From: JAKPBU01 sp964425695
GTDB taxonomy: Bacteria > Pseudomonadota > Gammaproteobacteria > Xanthomonadales > Xanthomonadaceae
Reading direction: 5' to 3'
Length of the DNA: 64,000 nucleotides
Assembly: GCA_964425695.1 (NCBI GenBank)
Contig: CAYRNF010000001.1
Coordinates: forward strand, 124,001-188,000
Shown piece by piece: positions 60,447-64,000 of the stretch. Position 1 is the first letter of the stretch. Every line of letters begins with the position of its first letter. Position numbers and translations under genes: made by a program. The notes below the pieces were generated by a model. The model saw only the letters and a program-made list of their open reading frames with translations, did not search any database and was not told the origin of the DNA.

Positions 60447-61697
60447 ATGACCACCATGACCGTGCTCGTTGCCCCGTCCGGTTTCAAGGAAAGCCTGGAT
60501 GCGCGCGCCTGCGCCGACCGCATCGCCGACGGCATCGCGTCGGTGCTGCCCGACGCGCGCATCGTCAAGGCGCCGATGGCCGACGGTGGCGAAGGCTTCA
60601 CCGACGCGCTGGTGGACGCCACCGGCGGCACGCTGCACGCGGTGGAGGTGACCGGCCCGGTGGGCCAGCGCGTGCGCGCGCACTTCGGTTTCCTGGGCGG
60701 GCGCGAGCGCCGCACCGCGGTGCTGGAGATGGCCGCGGCGGCGGGCCTGCGCCTGGTGCCGAAGGACCGCCGCGATCCCACGCGCACCACCAGCTTCGGC
60801 GTGGGCGAACTGATCCGCGCCGCGCTCGACGCCGGTGCGCAGCGGATCCTGCTGGGCTGCGGCGATTCGGGGATCAACGACGGCGGCGCCGGCATGGCCC
60901 AGGCGCTGGGCGCGCGCCTGCTCGACGCCGGGGGGCGCGAACTGGGCCGCGGCGGCGCGGAGCTTGCGCGGCTTGCGCGCATCGACCTGTCCGCGCTGGA
61001 TCCGCGCCTGGCGCAGGTGGAGCTGGACGCCGCGGTGAACTGGCACAACGTGCTGCTGGGCGAGCGCGGCGTGGCGCGCGTGTTCGGCCCGCAGAAGGGC
61101 GCGACGCCCGCACAGGTGGAACGGCTCGACGCGGCGCTGGCGCGCTATGCCGCGTGCATCCGCGACGCAACCGGCCTGGACCTGTCCGAGGCGCCCGGCG
61201 CCGGCGCCTCCGGCGGCCTGGGTGCGGGCTTCGCCGGCCTGCTCGGCGGCGTGCTGCACCCGCGTTTCGAGATCGTGATGCGTTACCTGGAACTGGACCG
61301 CCTGCTCGACGATGCCGACCTGGTGTTCACCGCCGAAGGCAGCCTCGACGACCAGACGCCGTTCGGCAAGGTGCCCAGCGAGGTCGCGCGCCGCGCCAAG
61401 GAACGCGGCCTGCCGGTGGTCGCCATCGCCGGCACGCTGGGCCGGCATGTCGAGGTGAACCTGGACCACGGCATCGACGCCTACGCCAGCATCCTGCGCC
61501 GCCCGTGCCGGCTCGAGGATGCGATCGCCGACGCCGGCGACCTGCTGCGCGATGCCGCCGCCGGCGCGATGCGCCTGCTCCAGGTCGGTGCGGCAATGGA
61601 GCGCCACCAGCATGCGCCCGGCGGCCGCTGGTTCGGCGGTCTGCGCGCGCGGCTGTCGTCGTGGGCGGGCGTCGCCGATGCGAGGCAGGCGGCCTGA
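60447..61697 (+). CDS. Glycerate kinase (GlxK/GckA type)
   Basis: A 416-residue kinase that phosphorylates D-glycerate, feeding it into the lower glycolytic pathway. Family landmarks are LVAPSGFKESLDA, KAPMADGGEGFTDALVDATG, SFGVGELIRAALDAG, LLGCGDSGINDGGAGMAQAL, VFGPQKGATPAQV, and FTAEGSLDDQTPFGKVPSEV. AAGGAG lies seven bases before ATG 60447. The C-terminal 40 residues after DAAAGAMRLLQVGAAM are extended and Arg-rich. It is probably cotranscribed with the SLC13 permease, 58 bases upstream. Confidence 0.93.
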   Translation: MTTMTVLVAPSGFKESLDARACADRIADGIASVLPDARIVKAPMADGGEGFTDALVDATGGTLHAVEVTGPVGQRVRAHFGFLGGRERRTAVLEMAAAAGLRLVPKDRRDPTRTTSFGVGELIRAALDAGAQRILLGCGDSGINDGGAGMAQALGARLLDAGGRELGRGGAELARLARIDLSALDPRLAQVELDAAVNWHNVLLGERGVARVFGPQKGATPAQVERLDAALARYAACIRDATGLDLSEAPGAGASGGLGAGFAGLLGGVLHPRFEIVMRYLELDRLLDDADLVFTAEGSLDDQTPFGKVPSEVARRAKERGLPVVAIAGTLGRHVEVNLDHGIDAYASILRRPCRLEDAIADAGDLLRDAAAGAMRLLQVGAAMERHQHAPGGRWFGGLRARLSSWAGVADARQAA

Positions 61698-61710
61698 CCC
61701 GAAGCGCCGG

Positions 61711-62205
61711 TCAGGTGCCGCCTTCGAAGCCGCACTGGCGCCACGCCTCGAACACCACCACCGCCACCGCGTTGGACAGGTTGAGGCTGCGGTTGCCGGC
61801 GCGCATCGGCAGGCGCAGGCGCCGTTCGCCGGCGATGCGCGCCAGCACGTCGTCGGGCAGGCCGCGGGTTTCCGCGCCGAACACGAACGCGTCGCCCGGC
61901 GCGTAACGCACGGTGTCGTAGCGCACGCTGTTGCGCGTGCTCAGCGCGAACACGCGCGGCGGCGACGGCAGCTGCGCTTGCGCGTTGGCGCGCGCGATGG
62001 CGTCCAGCGCGGCCTCGAGCGCGGGGTGCACCTGCACGGTGGCGTACTCGTGGTAGTCCAGCCCGGCGCGCCTGAGCTGGCGATCGTCGAGCGAGAACCC
62101 CAGCGGCTCGACCAGATGCAACTGCGCGCCGGTGTTCGCGCACAGCCGGATCGCGTTGCCCGTGTTGGGCGGGATTTCCGGCTGATGCAGGACGACATGG
62201 AACAT
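61711..62205 (-). CDS. trmL: tRNA (cytidine/uridine(34)-2'-O)-methyltransferase TrmL
   Basis: A 164-residue SPOUT methyltransferase. It modifies the ribose of the wobble base in leucine tRNAs as a dimer. Landmarks are MFHVVLHQPEIPPNTGNAIR, CANTGAQLHLVEPLGFSLDD, FVFGAETRGLPDD, and the trefoil-knot end RLPMRAGNRSLNLSNAVAVV. A -10 hexamer TACAAT (62217 to 62212 on the minus strand) lies six bases before the ATG at 62205, with no ribosome site, so a leaderless transcript is likely. The first of three REP-like repeats begins inside this promoter. Confidence 0.95.
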   Translation of the reverse strand: MFHVVLHQPEIPPNTGNAIRLCANTGAQLHLVEPLGFSLDDRQLRRAGLDYHEYATVQVHPALEAALDAIARANAQAQLPSPPRVFALSTRNSVRYDTVRYAPGDAFVFGAETRGLPDDVLARIAGERRLRLPMRAGNRSLNLSNAVAVVVFEAWRQCGFEGGT

Positions 62206-62214
62206 CGCCGTATT

Positions 62215-62326
62215 GTAGGAGCGGCTTCAGCGGCGAGCTCTTGCTTCGAGCGATGGCAGGCGAACAGCTCGCGGCTGAAGCCGCTCCTACAGGGAGGCAG
62301 GGGCTCGCGGCTGAAGCCGCTCCTAC
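62215..62326. repeat. Three copies of a GTAGGAGCGGCTTCAGC-type repeat
   Basis: Copy 1 (62215-62239, plus sense) reads GTAGGAGCGGCTTCAG then CGGCGAGCT. Copies 2 (62266-62290) and 3 (62303-62326) are its reverse complement, AGCTCGCGGCTGAAG-CCGCTCCTAC. Copies 1 and 2 form a large inverted repeat. Such dispersed palindromic elements are known from Xanthomonadaceae. They lie between trmL and the SDR gene, 5' of trmL. Confidence 0.8.
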
Positions 62327-62334
62327 GACAGCAC

Positions 62335-63051
62335 CTACCAGGGCAGGGGCTGTCCGCGCCAGTCCAGGAACGTGCCCGAATCCTCGCGCGTGGCGCGGTC
62401 GATCGCCTGCAGCAGCCCGGACGCCGCATCGGCGGGCGCGACCTGCGCGTCCTTGCCACCCATGTCGGTCTGCACCCAGCCCGGATGCAGCGCGAGCACC
62501 ACGATGCCGCGCGCCGACAGGGCGTGGTGCAGCAGCACGGTGGCCATGTTCTGCGCGGCCTTGCCGATCGAATAGGTGGGCGTTCCGAAGCGCTGGGTGT
62601 TGGCGATGGAGCCGAGCTGGGAGCTGATGTTGGCGACCTTGGCGCCATCGGCCAGCAGCGGCGCCAGCGCCTGGGTCAGCAGGAACGGCCCCATCGCGTT
62701 GGTGCGCAGGCTGTCGTCCAGGTTGGCCGCCGACACGCTGCCGAAGCGCTCGCCGGAATGCAGCACGCCGGCGTTGTTCACCAGCAGGTCGAGCCTGCCT
62801 GCGTCGTCGCCGTCGCCTGCGCCCAGCACCAGCGGCAGCTCGCGCGCCAGTTCCGCATGCGCCCTGGGCTGCGCCACGTCCAGCGGCAGCACGTGCAGGC
62901 GCCCGGGATGCTCGCCTGCCAGGCGGTTGAGTTCGGTCGCCTTGCCGGGCTGGCGGCAGGTCGCCACCACGCGGTCGCCGCGCGCCAGCAGCGCGCGCAC
63001 CAGCGCCAGCCCCAGGCCGCGATTGCCGCCGGTGACCAGTGCGTTGGGCAT
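62335..63051 (-). CDS. SDR-family oxidoreductase
   Basis: A 238-residue short-chain dehydrogenase/reductase. The Rossmann loop TGGNRGLGLALVRALLARGD binds NAD(P), NNAGVLHSG is the adenine-region motif, SSQLGSI provides the catalytic Ser, and the YSIGKAAQNMA segment has the Tyr-x3-Lys pair. GWVQTDMGGKDAQ closes the cofactor site. This subgroup includes C-factor/sniffer-like carbonyl reductases; the substrate is unknown. Its upstream flank has GGAGCG before ATG 63051. It is divergent from the M16 peptidase gene. Confidence 0.9.
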   Translation of the reverse strand: MPNALVTGGNRGLGLALVRALLARGDRVVATCRQPGKATELNRLAGEHPGRLHVLPLDVAQPRAHAELARELPLVLGAGDGDDAGRLDLLVNNAGVLHSGERFGSVSAANLDDSLRTNAMGPFLLTQALAPLLADGAKVANISSQLGSIANTQRFGTPTYSIGKAAQNMATVLLHHALSARGIVVLALHPGWVQTDMGGKDAQVAPADAASGLLQAIDRATREDSGTFLDWRGQPLPW

Positions 63052-63213
63052 GCGCGCTCCTTTCCCGTGCGGGTGGCTGGATGGCCACGGTGACCTTCGG
63101 CGCAGTGTAGGCGCGCCGGCGTCCGGCTAGCATGACGGGCCGCACGCGCGAGCCCTCGCGCGCCTCGCCATCCTCCGCGGCCCCTGGCTGCGCCCTCGCA
63201 CTTCCGGAGCGCC

Positions 63214-64000
63214 ATGTCCCTGCCTCGTTCGCGCCGCGTCCTGTTCGCCCTGGCCCTGGCCGCCGCGTGGTGCCTGCCAGCGGCCGTAGCCGCGCAGGAG
63301 GCCACGCGCGCCGCGCGGGACGCAACGGCCGCGCAGCCGGCGGTGGACATCCCGTTCGAGCAGTTCACGCTGCCCAACGGCCTGCGCGTGGTGGTGCATA
63401 CCGACCGCAAGGCGCCGATCGTGGCGGTGAACCTGTGGTACCACGTGGGCAGCAAGGACGAGCCGGCCGGGCGCAGCGGTTTCGCGCACCTGTTCGAGCA
63501 CCTGATGTTCAACGGCAGCGAGCACGCGCCCGGCGAGTACTTCACGCCCTTCGAGCAGGCCGGTGCCACCGACATGAACGGCACCACGAACACCGACCGC
63601 ACCAACTACTTCCAGAACGTGCCGACCACCGCGCTGGACATGGCGCTGTGGATGGAGTCCGACCGCATGGGCCACCTGCTCGGCGCGATCGACCGCAAAA
63701 CGCTGGACGAACAGCGCGGCGTGGTGCAGAACGAGAAGCGCCAGGGCGAGAACCAGCCCTACGGGCAGCTGCGCGAGGTGGTGGCGCGCACGATGTATCC
63801 GCAGGGCCACCCGTACCACCACACCACGATCGGGTCGATGAACGACCTCAATGCCGCGTCGCTGGACGACGTGAAGCAGTGGTTCCGCGCCTGGTACGGC
63901 CCCAACAACGCGGTGCTGGTGCTGGCCGGCGACATCGACGCGGCGACCGCGAAGCAGAAGGTGGCGAAGTACTTCGGCCACATCCCCGCATCCCCCACCA
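63214..64000 (+). CDS. M16-family zinc metallopeptidase (5' part, truncated by window end)
   Basis: The first 262 residues of an exported M16 (pitrilysin/insulinase-like) peptidase; the gene continues beyond the right edge. A signal peptide (VLFALALAAAWCLPAAVAAQ) implies a periplasmic protein. The inverted zinc motif HLFEH (residues 92-96, H-x-x-E-H) is present, followed by the usual downstream acidic region DEQRGVVQNEKRQ. The opening PFEQFTLPNGLRVVVHTDRK is typical of bacterial M16B enzymes and their paired subunits. CGGAGC precedes ATG 63214. Confidence 0.9.
   Translation, partial: MSLPRSRRVLFALALAAAWCLPAAVAAQEATRAARDATAAQPAVDIPFEQFTLPNGLRVVVHTDRKAPIVAVNLWYHVGSKDEPAGRSGFAHLFEHLMFNGSEHAPGEYFTPFEQAGATDMNGTTNTDRTNYFQNVPTTALDMALWMESDRMGHLLGAIDRKTLDEQRGVVQNEKRQGENQPYGQLREVVARTMYPQGHPYHHTTIGSMNDLNAASLDDVKQWFRAWYGPNNAVLVLAGDIDAATAKQKVAKYFGHIPASPT

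Noticed and set aside
62215..62326. CRISPR-like array
   Set aside because: The three repeat copies are in mixed orientation with unequal spacers and match a dispersed palindromic repeat type, with no cas genes.

Overview
The window is a G+C-rich bacterial chromosome segment. Gene content points to a gammaproteobacterium of the Xanthomonadaceae (Lysobacter/Luteimonas-like): tandem tail-collar proteins next to glnA, an Ax21-family outer-membrane protein, a type IV secretion effector with the Xanthomonadales-specific XVIPCD tail, and the secB-gpsA pair. The assignment is inferred from gene families and synteny, because no rRNA or tRNA gene was seen.

Layout. 0-3.1 kb: 5' end of a Tat-exported oxidoreductase-like gene, three tail-collar (MdpB-like) genes, a GNAT and a DUF6916-like gene. 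3.1-7.8 kb: nitrogen-assimilation block glnA, TorF-type porin, glnK, amtB, preceded by a textbook sigma-54 promoter and NtrC site. 7.8-12.7 kb: GNAT, a MASE1-PAS-GGDEF-EAL protein and an AmiD-type amidase. 12.7-31.7 kb: a compositionally distinct accessory island. 31.7-35.7 kb: ntrB, ntrC, a sodC lipoprotein and a GNAT. 35.7-41.9 kb: an A-PCP-AONS-SCP2 megasynthase, a hypothetical protein and a thiolase. 41.9-44.1 kb: XVIPCD effector plus lipoprotein immunity candidate. 44.2-49.5 kb: hemY, hemD, a hotdog thioesterase, lipoprotein, rhodanese, secB, gpsA. 49.9-58.2 kb: Ax21 protein, two secreted proteins, then an FHA/GAF - Ser/Thr kinase - histidine kinase - response regulator operon. 58.2-64 kb: GFA-family protein, SLC13 permease, glycerate kinase, trmL, SDR, and a truncated M16 peptidase.

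The island (12.7-31.7 kb) lies between amiD and ntrB. It carries a giant SpvB/FG-GAP/RHS toxin gene broken by two single-base frameshifts, whose C-terminal tip holds a JAMM-like metal motif, with a lipoprotein immunity candidate downstream. Next come the stub of a secreted-protein gene, tniB and tniQ without tniA, and a compact six-gene operon: sigma factor, HTH protein, ImmA/IrrE-UvrD-nuclease fusion, multiubiquitin protein, ThiF/E1 with an E2-like N-terminus, and DUF6527. I regard this operon as the best candidate for a poorly described system: a proteolysis- and DNA-responsive regulatory front end coupled to a bacterial ubiquitin-like conjugation module. Both island edges carry copies of an AAGTTTGTAC-type motif, as expected for Tn7/Tn5053-type ends.

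The nitrogen genes appear wired together. NtrC-type sites lie upstream of glnA and directly over the predicted -10 of ntrB, so NtrC probably activates glnA and represses its own operon, while the island separates the two loci.
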